From Actinomycetospora straminea (GTDB lineage: Bacteria > Actinomycetota > Actinomycetes > Mycobacteriales > Pseudonocardiaceae): a DNA stretch of 64,000 nucleotides. Position 1 is the first letter of the stretch. Each line of letters starts with the position of its first letter. The DNA is taken from contig NZ_JAQZAN010000010.1 of NCBI RefSeq assembly GCF_028737255.1, positions 124,001 to 188,000 on the forward strand, in the 5' to 3' direction. This document shows positions 15,469 to 25,239 of the stretch, piece after piece. The notes beneath the pieces were generated by a model. It searched no databases, was not told the DNA's origin, and worked only from the letters and a program-made list of their open reading frames with translations. Made by a program: the position numbers and the translations under genes.

Positions 15469-17631
15469 GTGTCCGAGATGTCCGAGCGCTCCGGGCTGAA
15501 GGTCGACGAGCACCTGCGAGCGTTCGTCGAGGACGAGCTGCTCGTGCAGGTCGAGATCACGCCTGAGCAGTTCTGGTCGACCCTGGCCGACCTGCAGGAG
15601 CGGTTCGCGCCCCGGATCGCGACGGCGCTGGCCGAGCGGGACGACCTGCAGGGCAAGATCGACGCCTGGCACGCCGAGCACGGCGCCGGCTCCCGCGACG
15701 ACTACGAGAAGCTGCTGACCGATCTCGGTTACCTGGAACCGGAGCCCTCGAGCGTCCCGAGGATCGACGTCGACCGGGTCGACCCGGAGATCGCCGAGGT
15801 GCCCGGCCCGCAGCTGGTGGTGCCCTCGACGAACGCCCGGTTCTCGCTCAACGCCGCGAACGCCCGCTGGGGCTCGCTGTTCGACGCGTTCTACGGCACC
15901 GACGCGCTCCCCCAGGACCACGAGCTGGCCAAGGGCTACGACGAGCGCCGCGGCGCCCAGGTCATCGCGGCCGCCGACGAGCTCCTCGACGAGCTGTTCC
16001 CGCTCGAGCGCGGGAGCCACGCCGACGTCACCGCCTACCGCCCGTCGACCGACGGGCTGGTCGCCGACACCGCGGACGGCACCGTCGGCCTCGCCGACCC
16101 GTCGGCCTTCGCCGGGTTCACCGCCCCGGACGGCGACGGCCGCGGGAACGTGCTGCTCGTCCGCCACGGCCTGCACGTCGACCTGGTCATCGACCCGTCG
16201 ACCCGGGTGGGCGGCCAGCACCACGCCGACGTCAGCGACGTCGTGCTCGAGTCGGCGGTGACCACGATCGTCGACCTCGAGGACTCGGTCGCGACGGTCG
16301 ACGGCGAGGACAAGGCCATGGCCTACCGCACGTGGCTCGGGCTGATGACGGGCGACCTGGTCGCCGAGTTCACGAAGGGCGGCGAGACCGTCACCCGGCG
16401 GGTCCACCCGGACCGCGAGTACACCGCCGCCGACGGCTCGGCGCTGACCCTGCCGGGCCGCTCGCTGATGCTGGTGCGCACCTGCGGCCACCACATGACC
16501 ACCAACGCGGTGCTCACCGCGGACGGCGAGGAGGTCGCCGAGGGCGTGCTCGACGCGCTCGTGTGCGCCGTCGCCGCCCTGTACGACCTGCGCGGGCTCG
16601 GCCCGCACACCAACTCCCGCGCCGGGAGCGTCTACGTCGTCAAGCCCAAGCAGCACGGGCCGGCGGAGGTCGCGCTGACCGTCGAGCTCTTCGCGGCGGT
16701 CGAGGAGGCCCTCGGGCTCGACACCGACACGCTCAAGATCGGCATCATGGACGAGGAGAAGCGGACGACGGCCAACCTGGCGGCGTGCATCGGCGCGGCC
16801 GCGCACCGCGTCATCTTCGTCAACACCGGCTTCCTCGACCGCACCGGCGACGAGATCCACACCTGTATGGCCGCCGGCCCGGTGCTCCGCAAGGGCGACA
16901 TGAAGTCGACGGTCTGGCTGCAGACCTACGAGGACCGCAACGTCGACGTCGCCCTGGCCGCCGGCTTCTCCCACCGCGCGCAGGTCGGCAAGGGGATGTG
17001 GGCCAAGCCGGCCGCGATGGCCGAGATGCTCGAGCAGAAGATCGGGCACCCGAAGGCGGGGGCCAACACGGCCTGGGTGCCCTCGCCGACCGCCGCGACC
17101 CTGCACGCGCTGCACTACCTGCGCGTCGACGTGCACGCCGTCCAGGAGGAGATCGCGCAGCGGGAGACGGCCGACCGCCGCCACCTGCTGGAGCTCCCGC
17201 TCTCCGACCCGAGCACCCTGTCCGACGACGACGTGCGCCGGGAGCTGGAGACCAACGCCCAGTCGATCCTCGGCTACGTCGTGCGTTGGGTCGGGATGGG
17301 CATCGGCTGCTCGACGGTGCCCGACCTCGACGGGGTCGGGCTCATGGAGGACCGCGCGACGCTGCGGATCTCCAGCCAGCTCATCGCGAACTGGCTGGAG
17401 CACGGCGTCGTCGACGCCGACACCGTGCGGGAGACGTTCGCGCGCATGGCCGTCCTGGTCGACGAGCAGAACGAGGGCGTGGACGGCTACCCGCCGATGG
17501 CGCCGGACCTGGAGAACAGCGAGTCGTTCCAGGCCGCCCTCGAGCTGGTGTTCACGGGCGGGACCGAGCCGAACGGCTACACCGAGCGCCCCCTCACCCA
17601 GTGGCGCCGCAAGGCCAAGGCCCACGCCTGA
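15469..17631 (+). CDS. glcB: Malate synthase G
   Basis: A 720-residue malate synthase G, the usual length. It condenses glyoxylate with acetyl-CoA to malate in the cytosol. VDLEDSVATVDGEDK, GRSLMLVRTCGHHM, YVVKPKQHGPAEVALT and the signature KIGIMDEEKRTT are all present, as is the late MAPDLENSESFQAAL region. The GTG start at 15469 has GAGAGAGG upstream. No isocitrate lyase is adjacent, so glyoxylate may also come from purine or glycolate breakdown. Confidence 0.97.
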   Translation: MSEMSERSGLKVDEHLRAFVEDELLVQVEITPEQFWSTLADLQERFAPRIATALAERDDLQGKIDAWHAEHGAGSRDDYEKLLTDLGYLEPEPSSVPRIDVDRVDPEIAEVPGPQLVVPSTNARFSLNAANARWGSLFDAFYGTDALPQDHELAKGYDERRGAQVIAAADELLDELFPLERGSHADVTAYRPSTDGLVADTADGTVGLADPSAFAGFTAPDGDGRGNVLLVRHGLHVDLVIDPSTRVGGQHHADVSDVVLESAVTTIVDLEDSVATVDGEDKAMAYRTWLGLMTGDLVAEFTKGGETVTRRVHPDREYTAADGSALTLPGRSLMLVRTCGHHMTTNAVLTADGEEVAEGVLDALVCAVAALYDLRGLGPHTNSRAGSVYVVKPKQHGPAEVALTVELFAAVEEALGLDTDTLKIGIMDEEKRTTANLAACIGAAAHRVIFVNTGFLDRTGDEIHTCMAAGPVLRKGDMKSTVWLQTYEDRNVDVALAAGFSHRAQVGKGMWAKPAAMAEMLEQKIGHPKAGANTAWVPSPTAATLHALHYLRVDVHAVQEEIAQRETADRRHLLELPLSDPSTLSDDDVRRELETNAQSILGYVVRWVGMGIGCSTVPDLDGVGLMEDRATLRISSQLIANWLEHGVVDADTVRETFARMAVLVDEQNEGVDGYPPMAPDLENSESFQAALELVFTGGTEPNGYTERPLTQWRRKAKAHA

Positions 17632-17913
17632 CGCCCGTGGCGTGACATCTCGTCGACCCCGTACGACCTCCGGCGTCACCGGAAGGTCATGGAGCGACGA
17701 TCCGCATCTTCCCCGCGGGTCGCCACCGGAGCGAAACCGCCGTTCCAGGCCGCGTCGGGGAAGTGACGTCGCCGTCAGGTCCTCCCGCGGGGCGCCCGCT
17801 GCGGCTGTGGATGGCATTCGGGGACGTGACGCACCGAGAAATTGTCGTGCCCCTCTCGCTACCGCCGGAGGAGGCTCCGCGGGTACGGGCCCGAGGCGTG
17901 CCAGACTGGTCTG

Positions 17914-18651
17914 ATGGTGGGCGTGGGCACGGTCCAGATCGAGGCCGCGCGCGTCGCTGCGCGGACCAAGAAGATGCTTCGCGAGGATGGCGTTCGGGCG
18001 ACCGGCCGCTTCTTCGCTCTGCAGGCCTGGGAGCACGCCACCCTGCCGATTCTTCGGCGGCGCCGAGCCGGCGACACGTTTCCCTTCGACGGCAGGGAGC
18101 TGGAGTACGAGTATTCGCTCTACGGTCAGACCTGGCGTAACGAACGCACGATCGAGATCGCCATCGCCCGATACTTCCTCGCCGACGCGCCGGGTCGGAT
18201 GCTCGAGGTCGGGAATGTGCTCAGCCACTACGGGATGCGCGGCCACGACGTCCTCGACCGGTACGAGCGGGGACTTCCCGGGGTCCTGAACGAGGATGTC
18301 CTGGCCTACGACCCGGACTCACGCTACGACACCATCGTCTCCATCTCCACGCTGGAACATGTGCGATGCGACGAGGTCGAGAAAGACCCACGAGGGTCGA
18401 TGAAGGCCCTGACGAATCTCCGGCGATCGTTGGCACCCGGCGGACGCATGCTGGTGACTGTTCCCATCGACTGGCATCCGGGCCTCGACGAGGACATCGC
18501 GGCCGGCCGATTCACCCTCGGACGCGACGTCTTCTATCGGCGCGACTCCCGATACGACTGGTCGAGGACCGATCGCAACGGAGCCCTCGAAGCCCGTTAC
18601 GGCACTCCCCATGAGGCCGCGAACGCGCTACTCGTCACCACGACGCCGTGA
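17914..18651 (+). CDS. Class I SAM-dependent methyltransferase-like protein
   Basis: A 245-residue protein with a SAM-binding motif I (RMLEVGNVLSHYG near residue 96), an acidic motif around YDTIVSISTLEHV, and LAPGGRMLVTVP, a standard post-motif III. It opens a locus of surface-glycan genes, so it may methylate a sugar or lipid carrier. Codons such as CTT, GAT and GTT are frequent near its 5' end, unlike the flanking metabolic genes. I chose ATG at 17914; longer in-frame starts add a basic, coding-unlike stretch. The 280-base gap before it shows no clear element. Confidence 0.82.
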   Translation: MVGVGTVQIEAARVAARTKKMLREDGVRATGRFFALQAWEHATLPILRRRRAGDTFPFDGRELEYEYSLYGQTWRNERTIEIAIARYFLADAPGRMLEVGNVLSHYGMRGHDVLDRYERGLPGVLNEDVLAYDPDSRYDTIVSISTLEHVRCDEVEKDPRGSMKALTNLRRSLAPGGRMLVTVPIDWHPGLDEDIAAGRFTLGRDVFYRRDSRYDWSRTDRNGALEARYGTPHEAANALLVTTTP

Positions 18652-18720
18652 GCTGATCGAGACCGAGCGGCGGGGCGGGTGCCCGTCGACCCGCTGGGCC
18701 TGCGGGGGTTCGGACCGCGC

Positions 18721-20772
18721 TCAGAGGCCGGCGACCACGACCGGGTCGAGGCGGTAGACAGTGACCGTCCCGGCGCGGAAGACCGGGGTGAGACCGGGAA
18801 GTCCCGTGAGGTCCTCGAAGCCGCGGGGCACGGTCAACCGATCGGTCCCAGGCCATCCCGACGGTGCTCCGCCGACCCCGATGGGAGGCGCCTCGGAGTC
18901 GACGTACAGCCAAGCGACGCGAAGATCGAGGAGGTCCCGACGTATCGCCGGGTCCGTCGGGTAATGTCGGAAACCGGCTAGCAGCCGGTAGGTGTACGGC
19001 GCCGCGGCGCTCCCGAGGCTCGCCAGATTCACGACGGGGATGCCGTGCTCGGTGTAGAGGACCGTCGAACCGTCGTTGGCCGAGTTCAGGACGCGCTCGC
19101 CGCTCTGCACGTGACCGGCGAGCCACGCCGCCGCGGCCTCGTCGTCCCCGTTCACCCGGGTGAAGTCGGGCGTCGCGAAGCGCGAGGCGACGGCGTTCTC
19201 GTTGACGCGCGCATAGCCGTAGCCGGGCCCGACGAGATACGCGGCGAGGACGAGCAGCAGCAGCCCTGCCGTCACCCACGGCACGACCCGGCGACCCACG
19301 TGGGGAAGCCGACGTGCCGCCCATCGAGCCGCGATCGCGACGCCCAGCGCTCCTGCCGGGACGCCGACGAGGGACAGCTGCGACCACACCCGCGGCTCGG
19401 AGTTGTAGAAGAAGGAAGTGATCACCCCCGGAGCTCCTCGTCCCGGCGCGGTGAAGTAGGAGACGACGATCGCGAACCATCCGGCGACGACCGCCAGCAG
19501 GGGGAGAAAGCGCCGGGTCGCTACGAGCACGAGGAGCCCGCCCACGATCAGGACAGCAGCGCTGACCTGTGCGCGCGTGCTGTCCGGGTCGAGGTAGCCA
19601 CCGTAGGCGAAGGTCAGGGCCTTGCCGACCGCCTGGGCGACAGGCCGGTCCGGTGTCTCCGAGTCGAAGGACGTCGTCGCGGCGACCGCGCGGGACCCGA
19701 TGAGCAGGGTCGGAAGAGCGACGAGGAGAGCGAGAGCCGCCGGGGCCGCCAGGGCGCGGACGGCGCGAAGGAGGTCGCGCCGACCACGCCGCACCACGTC
19801 GACGATGAGATAGATGCCCGTGGTGACGCCGAGCGTCACCACCGCGCTGGGGTGGGCGATCACCGCTCCGGCAGTGGCGAGCCCGGCGGACACCAAGACT
19901 GCGCGAGACGCCCGGCGCCAGGAGACCAGCGCGGCGAGGACGCCGGTGCACAATGCGAGGGCGACCGAGTTCGGCAGTACGCCGCCGTCGTGCGCAAGCT
20001 GCACTCCGGGTCGGTAGAGCGTGGCCATGAGGACGCAGGCGACGCCCGCCGCTCCCACCGCGGTGTCCGACGCACACCCGTTCGCCCGTGCGAGCGCCCC
20101 CGTCAGACACGCGGCAGCGAGCGGCATACCGATGCCCACCAGGAGGAGCGCGAGCGCATTGACCGAGACCACGACGTCCCCGGTGACCTGCGCAACTGCA
20201 CCCGCGAGGAGGTGGAAACCAGCCGGGTAGAAGATCGTGTCGGAGCCTGAGAGGACGTCGGTCGGCGCCAGCGCCCACGGCGCGCCCACGCCTGTCCGCG
20301 CGACGTAGGACGACACCGCGAGGTGATAGATCATGTCGTGTTCTTGCGGGTAGGTCCGCAACGACCAACCCATGCCACCGAGCCAGGTGAGAACACCGAC
20401 GCCGAGCCCGGCGCCGATCGCGGCCGTGCCCGCGAGCATCGGCAGGGTCCGCACGGCCGGGGCGCGGGAGACACGGCCGGGTGCCGCTCGACCCCGGCGT
20501 CGGAGTGCCCGGCGCACCACTGCGGCTCCGGCGAGGACGACGCTCACGACCGCGAGAGCGACGAACCCGAACGACGCACCCACGGCCGTCGTGATCAGAC
20601 CGGTCAGAGACGCGACGGCGACCGAGCACGGTGCCGCGAGAGCCAGGTACCACCACGGTCCTCGGACGCCGATCAACAGCATCGCGCATGTGCCCGGGAG
20701 CATGGCCACACAGACCCCGACGACGAACCCGGCGACGTCGAGGAGCACGGCGCCCTCCTTCCCCCCGGACAC
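18721..20772 (-). CDS. Large polytopic membrane protein, GT-C-like (DUF6541 type)
   Basis: A 683-residue protein with roughly thirteen membrane helices and a C-terminal soluble domain of about 170 residues. The first large loop has YPQEHDMIYHLAVSSYVARTG and FYPAGFHLLAG, which recall GT-C glycosyltransferases with acidic residues in that loop. In the C-terminal domain LNSANDGSTVLYTEHG and FRHYPTDPAIRRDL stand out. Its neighbours are a flippase and glycosyltransferases, so it probably transfers or polymerises lipid-linked sugars on the outer face of the membrane. No donor or acceptor can be named. Confidence 0.82.
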   Translation of the reverse strand: MSGGKEGAVLLDVAGFVVGVCVAMLPGTCAMLLIGVRGPWWYLALAAPCSVAVASLTGLITTAVGASFGFVALAVVSVVLAGAAVVRRALRRRGRAAPGRVSRAPAVRTLPMLAGTAAIGAGLGVGVLTWLGGMGWSLRTYPQEHDMIYHLAVSSYVARTGVGAPWALAPTDVLSGSDTIFYPAGFHLLAGAVAQVTGDVVVSVNALALLLVGIGMPLAAACLTGALARANGCASDTAVGAAGVACVLMATLYRPGVQLAHDGGVLPNSVALALCTGVLAALVSWRRASRAVLVSAGLATAGAVIAHPSAVVTLGVTTGIYLIVDVVRRGRRDLLRAVRALAAPAALALLVALPTLLIGSRAVAATTSFDSETPDRPVAQAVGKALTFAYGGYLDPDSTRAQVSAAVLIVGGLLVLVATRRFLPLLAVVAGWFAIVVSYFTAPGRGAPGVITSFFYNSEPRVWSQLSLVGVPAGALGVAIAARWAARRLPHVGRRVVPWVTAGLLLLVLAAYLVGPGYGYARVNENAVASRFATPDFTRVNGDDEAAAAWLAGHVQSGERVLNSANDGSTVLYTEHGIPVVNLASLGSAAAPYTYRLLAGFRHYPTDPAIRRDLLDLRVAWLYVDSEAPPIGVGGAPSGWPGTDRLTVPRGFEDLTGLPGLTPVFRAGTVTVYRLDPVVVAGL

Positions 20773-20926
20773 CGCGGGCCGGCCGTGGTGCCCGCGCCGG
20801 TGGACGTGGTGGCCTCATGTCGGGGAGAGCCCGGAGAGACGGGAGTTGCGACACCGACAGACCCCGCCCGGGTCTCCGGTCGCCCACCGTAGTGCCGGCC
20901 GCGCCCGGAGGGTGGCTTGCTGCCCC

Positions 20927-22306
20927 TCAGGCGTGTCGACGATCGACGGCGGTGGGTTCCGCACCTGATCCGTCGGCGTCCGACGCCTCGTGCACCGACG
21001 CCGCGGGAAGGCCTGCTTCATCGTGGATGCGGCCGATCCGACCGTCGGCCAGGAGCACACCGACCAGGACGACCACGGCGGCGGCGAGCTGCGCGAGGGC
21101 ACCCCACAACCGGGGATCGCCCGGCACGGCGGACACCAGCCCGAGCACGCACAAGCCGGAGAGCCAGGCAAGACCGACGTCGCGGTGACGGCGGAAGGCC
21201 AGCGCCCGCGTCTGCAGCACGAAGGCCGCCGCCCCGATCAGGGTCGAGGCCGCGAGTGTGGTCGTCGCCGGCCACGGGGGAACCTCCTGCACCGCGAACA
21301 CCGTGCGCGCCAGACCGGGCACGACGAGCGTGGCCGCGAGCAGCCACGGGATCGACGCGGCGGCCAGCAGGAGCAGTGGGGGCCGCAGAGCGCGTCTCGT
21401 CCCGCGCCGGTCGTCGTGGTGAGCCGCAGCTGCGACCGACGGTAGGAGGACGGCCTGGATGGCGGGGAAGACGAACACCGGCGCTCGGAGGATCACCGCG
21501 ACCGCGACGAAGCCGGCGGCCTCGGACGGAGCCGCCGCCAACGCCGAGGTCACCGAGACGGGAGCCAGGTTCCACACGCCCTGAGAGGAGAGGTAGAAGA
21601 TCGACGTCCAGATCAGGGCGGTCATGACGACCCGGTGTTCGCTCCCGCGCGCGGCCTCGCGGTCTTCTGCCGACCACGAGGTGCGCATCCGCACGAACAG
21701 CCCGACACCTGACGTCCGCAGCGCGACGAGGACCGCGGCGACACCGGGGGACAGGACCAGCACGGCGGCCCACCCCACCACCGTCTCCACGCCCGTGAGA
21801 GCCAGCGCCGCCGCGCCGAGCAGGGTGGAGGCTGCCTCGACGACGAACGTGAGGCTGTACGGCCCGAACCGTCGCCGCGCCGCGAGCGGACCCCGGACGC
21901 AGTAGGAGGCCGCCATCGTGCATGAGCCGAGCGCGAGCGCGAGCGCGACGTCGACGCCGGGAAGCAACGGCGTCGCGGCGAGCGACAGGGCGATGGCGGC
22001 GACGAGGAGCACAGCCGCGCGACGCATGGCGGTCGCGAGAACCGGACGACCGTTCCTGCCGGCCGCGTCGGCGGCGGCGAGAACTCGACTGGTCTCGAGC
22101 TCGACGGATGCGAAAACTCCTCGGCCGATGGTGTTCAGTAACAGGTAGAAGGCACTGATCACAGCGAAACCGGCCGCCGGCATCGTGCGTGCCGCGAGTG
22201 CGAGCAGCACGTATCCCGCCCCTGCAAGGAGCACCTGGCTGATCGGCACGCACACCGCGGCCCGAAGTCCGGCATCGCCCACCTGCCCGAGACGGAGAGA
22301 TGCCAT
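20927..22306 (-). CDS. Polysaccharide flippase-like membrane protein (MOP superfamily)
   Basis: A 459-residue membrane protein with about twelve to fourteen helices in the layout of Wzx/oligosaccharide flippases: an early FAVISAFYLLLNTIGRGVFASVELE, a polar segment around residue 220, and long C-terminal helices. The ATG at 22306 is likely but lacks a clear ribosome binding site; a GTG at 22360 is the alternative. It is divergent from the glycosyltransferase at 22423. It would move a lipid-linked oligosaccharide across the membrane for the same locus. Confidence 0.8.
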   Translation of the reverse strand: MASLRLGQVGDAGLRAAVCVPISQVLLAGAGYVLLALAARTMPAAGFAVISAFYLLLNTIGRGVFASVELETSRVLAAADAAGRNGRPVLATAMRRAAVLLVAAIALSLAATPLLPGVDVALALALGSCTMAASYCVRGPLAARRRFGPYSLTFVVEAASTLLGAAALALTGVETVVGWAAVLVLSPGVAAVLVALRTSGVGLFVRMRTSWSAEDREAARGSEHRVVMTALIWTSIFYLSSQGVWNLAPVSVTSALAAAPSEAAGFVAVAVILRAPVFVFPAIQAVLLPSVAAAAHHDDRRGTRRALRPPLLLLAAASIPWLLAATLVVPGLARTVFAVQEVPPWPATTTLAASTLIGAAAFVLQTRALAFRRHRDVGLAWLSGLCVLGLVSAVPGDPRLWGALAQLAAAVVVLVGVLLADGRIGRIHDEAGLPAASVHEASDADGSGAEPTAVDRRHA

Positions 22307-22422
22307 GAGAGGGGAGGTTACGGCGCACGGCACCGGGCATTTCCGCACGCCCTTCGACACGCCGAAGTCGATGGTGACTCCGGCGTTGCTACGTTGTCGC
22401 CGACCGCTACCGGGGAGGGTGT

Positions 22423-23550
22423 GTGACCGAGCTTCGGATCCTCGCGTTGACCAGCTACGGCGAGCACACCGCCATGACCGGCGGACGACTCCGGCGCGAC
22501 AACCTGTTGCGTGCCCTCGCGGAGCGCGGGCACCACGTCGCCCGCTTCGACGTCCCGAGCAGGCCCGGCCCCCGATCGGCGATCCGCGCCGTCCAGGTTG
22601 TCGCCCAGCGCGCGTTCCGCGACGCTCTCGCGCGTTCCGACGTCGCCCTTCTCGGTGATGTCTTCTGCCTGCCGAGCGTTCCCCTGATTCGACGTTCAGA
22701 GATCCCGATCATCCTCGATCTCGTCGACAGCCCCTATCGGCTCGCCAGCTCCGACCCGCGCCGCACCATGGCCCAGAAATGCCACACGCTCGCTGGTGCC
22801 GCACAACTGGTGCCCGTGATGCAGCTGCTCTACCCGCTCGTCTCCGCCGTCACCTACATCTCCGACGACGATGCGTCCTGGGACAGAGCACGGGTGCGCC
22901 GTGGTCCCCGCACCCACGTCGTGCCCAACGGGATCGCGGCGCCCCTCTTCGAACTGGACCTGTGCCCCCCACCGGACGACGGATACGTCGCCTGGTTGGC
23001 CGACTGGACGTACGCGCCCAACCGGGATTCGCTCCGCTGGTTCGTCGAGGAGGTGGCACCGCGCCTCCCCGACACCGTTCTCGAACGGATCACCCTCTTC
23101 GGTGCCGGCGACCCGTGGACCATCAGCGCCGAGGGCGGCGCGCTCGAACGTTCGCGATCACGGATGGCGTCCGCCGGCTTCGTGGAACGGCTCGCCGACG
23201 TCTACCGGGGAGCTCGGGCGGTCGTGGCACCGGTCACCAGAGGCGCCGGGGTCAACAACAAGGTCCTCGAGCCGCTCGCCGCCGGACGCCCGCTGGTGAC
23301 GACAGTGGTGGGAACACGAGGGCTGCCTCCGGCCGTCCTCGACAACCTCCGGTACGCGACCGACGGAGCGGGCTTCGCGGCCGAGCTCCGTGCGCTCCTC
23401 TCCACGACCTGGGAACCCGCATCGGCCCGTGCCGCGCGCGCCTCGGTCGACTCGCTGAGCTGGGAACGGGCCGGAGCCCTGATGGAGAACGTCCTGGTGG
23501 GTGTCGCGCAGCGGCGCGGCCCGACGGCGAGTCACGGACACGTTCGCTAG
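22423..23550 (+). CDS. Glycosyltransferase, GT4-like
   Basis: A 375-residue GT-B-fold glycosyltransferase. The N-terminal domain carries GGRLRRDNLLRALAERGH, typical of the acceptor-binding first helix of GT4 enzymes; VVPNGI joins the two domains, and the donor-side motif appears as VAPVTRGAGVNNKVLEPLAAG, with the family Glu in KVLEPLA. GTG at 22423 has GGGGAGG upstream. It stands alone on the plus strand between the flippase and the DUF2304 gene. Sugar unknown. Confidence 0.9.
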   Translation: MTELRILALTSYGEHTAMTGGRLRRDNLLRALAERGHHVARFDVPSRPGPRSAIRAVQVVAQRAFRDALARSDVALLGDVFCLPSVPLIRRSEIPIILDLVDSPYRLASSDPRRTMAQKCHTLAGAAQLVPVMQLLYPLVSAVTYISDDDASWDRARVRRGPRTHVVPNGIAAPLFELDLCPPPDDGYVAWLADWTYAPNRDSLRWFVEEVAPRLPDTVLERITLFGAGDPWTISAEGGALERSRSRMASAGFVERLADVYRGARAVVAPVTRGAGVNNKVLEPLAAGRPLVTTVVGTRGLPPAVLDNLRYATDGAGFAAELRALLSTTWEPASARAARASVDSLSWERAGALMENVLVGVAQRRGPTASHGHVR

Positions 23551-23616
23551 CAGGAGCCTCCGACAGCCTCGTCCTCACGGCCGTGGTCTCGGCCGTGGCC
23601 GTCGGATGTCGTCCGG

Positions 23617-24060
23617 TCAGAGGGGACGGATCCCGTCCAGGCGCGTGTGGGGCTCGTTGACGTCCGTCTCCGATCCGTGCGCGGACCCGACGTCCACCCC
23701 GGGTTCCGTCTCGGCGCGCCACTCGACGTCCTCGAGACGCAGCCGGAGGGCACCGACCTCCTCGGCCAGCCGCCGTGCCTGCTCCTCCAGCACTCCGACC
23801 TCGATCGAGAGCTGCAGAGAGACCCCGAAGAGGATCAACAGAGAGGCCAGGAAGAGCAGATTGCTCGGCACCGCGATGCCCAGGACGACCGAAGCGCGCT
23901 GGAGCAGCGTCGGGGAGATCGAGATCACCACCGTCGCACCGGCGACGACCATCCAGAGGAACGCGTACTTCTGACGCAGTCTGCGCCCGCGCAGGAGCTC
24001 GACGACCAGCGCGGCAGCGATGATCGCCACGACGATCGTGACGATCGTGAGGCGAGCCAA
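23617..24060 (-). CDS. DUF2304 family membrane protein
   Basis: A 147-residue protein with three hydrophobic helices (TIVTIVVAIIAAALVVELL, then two more up to about residue 85) and a charged C-terminal coiled-coil-like segment (LEEQARRLAEEVGALRLRLE). DUF2304 proteins are usually encoded next to a DPM1-like GT2, as here: the start, TTG at 24060, lies just past the GT2 stop. They are thought to help polyprenyl-phosphate sugar synthesis or flipping. The start codon is uncertain, because a GTG at 24114 inside the GT2 gene is also in frame. Confidence 0.85.
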   Translation of the reverse strand: MARLTIVTIVVAIIAAALVVELLRGRRLRQKYAFLWMVVAGATVVISISPTLLQRASVVLGIAVPSNLLFLASLLILFGVSLQLSIEVGVLEEQARRLAEEVGALRLRLEDVEWRAETEPGVDVGSAHGSETDVNEPHTRLDGIRPL

Positions 24061-24061
24061 C

Positions 24062-24838
24062 TCAGACCGCCTCGACCGTCGATCCCGGACGCAGGATCGG
24101 TGCCCGCCGAGCAACCGCGAGCAGGATCGCCGTCACGACCCGCAGGAGATAGGCCGACGACCGGAAGGCGTTCTGACTCGGCGTGCCGGCGGTCCGCTCG
24201 CGCATCGCCACCGGGACCTGCGCGATCCGCAGGTCGGCGCGGCTCGCCAGGACGAGTGCTTCGACGGTGTCTCCGAGGTACTCCTCGGGGAAGTCGAACG
24301 CGAACAAGGAGAGCGCGCGTCCGTTCACCATCCGGAACCCGGAGGTCGGATCGGTGAGCGCAGTTCCGACCAGCCGGGAGAGGGTGGACGCGAGCACGCA
24401 CATCGCCCAGCGTCGGGGACCGCGGACCGCGTACTCCCCCGTCCCCGCGAACCGGGCGCCGATGATGACGTCCGCCTCACCGAGGGCGGAGCGCAACCGT
24501 GCGATGTCCGCCGGGTCGTGCTGACCGTCCCCGTCGACCTGGACGACACAGTCGTATCCCTCTTCGTAGGCGAATCGGTACGCGGCGCGCATCGCACCAC
24601 CGATCCCGAGGTTGAACGGCAGGGACATGACCCTGGCACCGGCCGCACGGGCGACCTCAGCGGTACGGTCGGTGGAGCCGTCGTCGACGACGAGAAGATC
24701 GGCACAGGGCTGGTGGGCCCGGACCTCCGCCACCACTCCGGCGATCGACTCGGCCTCGTTGAGAGCGGGCAGGACGACGAGCAGCGAAGCCGCTCGCACT
24801 TCCCGATGACCCCGGACTGCGGGCGCTGCGAGCGTCAT
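24062..24838 (-). CDS. GT2 glycosyltransferase, dolichyl-phosphate-sugar synthase-like
   Basis: A 258-residue GT-A-fold GT2. It starts the fold with LLVVLPALNEAESI, has VVDDGSTDRTAEVA, the DxD-type metal site VQVDGDGQHDP, and a later TDPTSGFRMVNGRAL, all as in polyprenyl-phosphate mannose/glucose synthases. It lacks C-terminal membrane helices; the partner DUF2304 protein, encoded right after it, would supply the membrane part. It likely makes the lipid-linked donor for the GT-C-like protein in this locus. ATG at 24838. Confidence 0.93.
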   Translation of the reverse strand: MTLAAPAVRGHREVRAASLLVVLPALNEAESIAGVVAEVRAHQPCADLLVVDDGSTDRTAEVARAAGARVMSLPFNLGIGGAMRAAYRFAYEEGYDCVVQVDGDGQHDPADIARLRSALGEADVIIGARFAGTGEYAVRGPRRWAMCVLASTLSRLVGTALTDPTSGFRMVNGRALSLFAFDFPEEYLGDTVEALVLASRADLRIAQVPVAMRERTAGTPSQNAFRSSAYLLRVVTAILLAVARRAPILRPGSTVEAV

Positions 24839-25239
24839 GATCGGCCGCGTTCGCCGTGGCAGGCGGCCTCGATGGCCGCTGTCCTCCGTCGACCGCAACC
24901 ATCGATCCCCACTGTGCCCGTCGCCACGATTCGGAGGCTAATGCGGCGAATCCCGTCGATGAGTGCGACACCCCGGAGGAGTCACAGCGTCGACCACGAT
25001 CCGTTCAGAACATCGGGGATCTTGCTCCACCCGTGCACGGTCGGGGTCGCCGTCCCGGCTCTGATCGCGACCGGACGCTCCCCGATGCCGGAGTCCGGAC
25101 AGCTACCCGACTCCCCGCCGGGGGGTGTCTCCCCCACGGTGTGGGGCGCACCCGATCGTCGCGGTGCCCCGTCCCGCGGACCCTCGACCCCTCACGACCC
25201 GACGCCCGAACGGGTCCAGGCATCCCGGAGGCGGTCGAG
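24839..25239. other. Intergenic region, no recognised element
   Basis: A 401-base gap between the divergent GT2 and dioxygenase-like genes. I see no convincing gene, terminator or operator. It marks the edge of the glycan locus and must hold at least two promoters. Confidence 0.6.

Noticed and set aside
15295..18246. Long minus-strand open frame of about 980 codons across malate synthase
   Set aside because: Antisense to a clear glcB; composition is the Gly/Arg/Val-rich pattern of a GC-rich shadow frame with no family motif.
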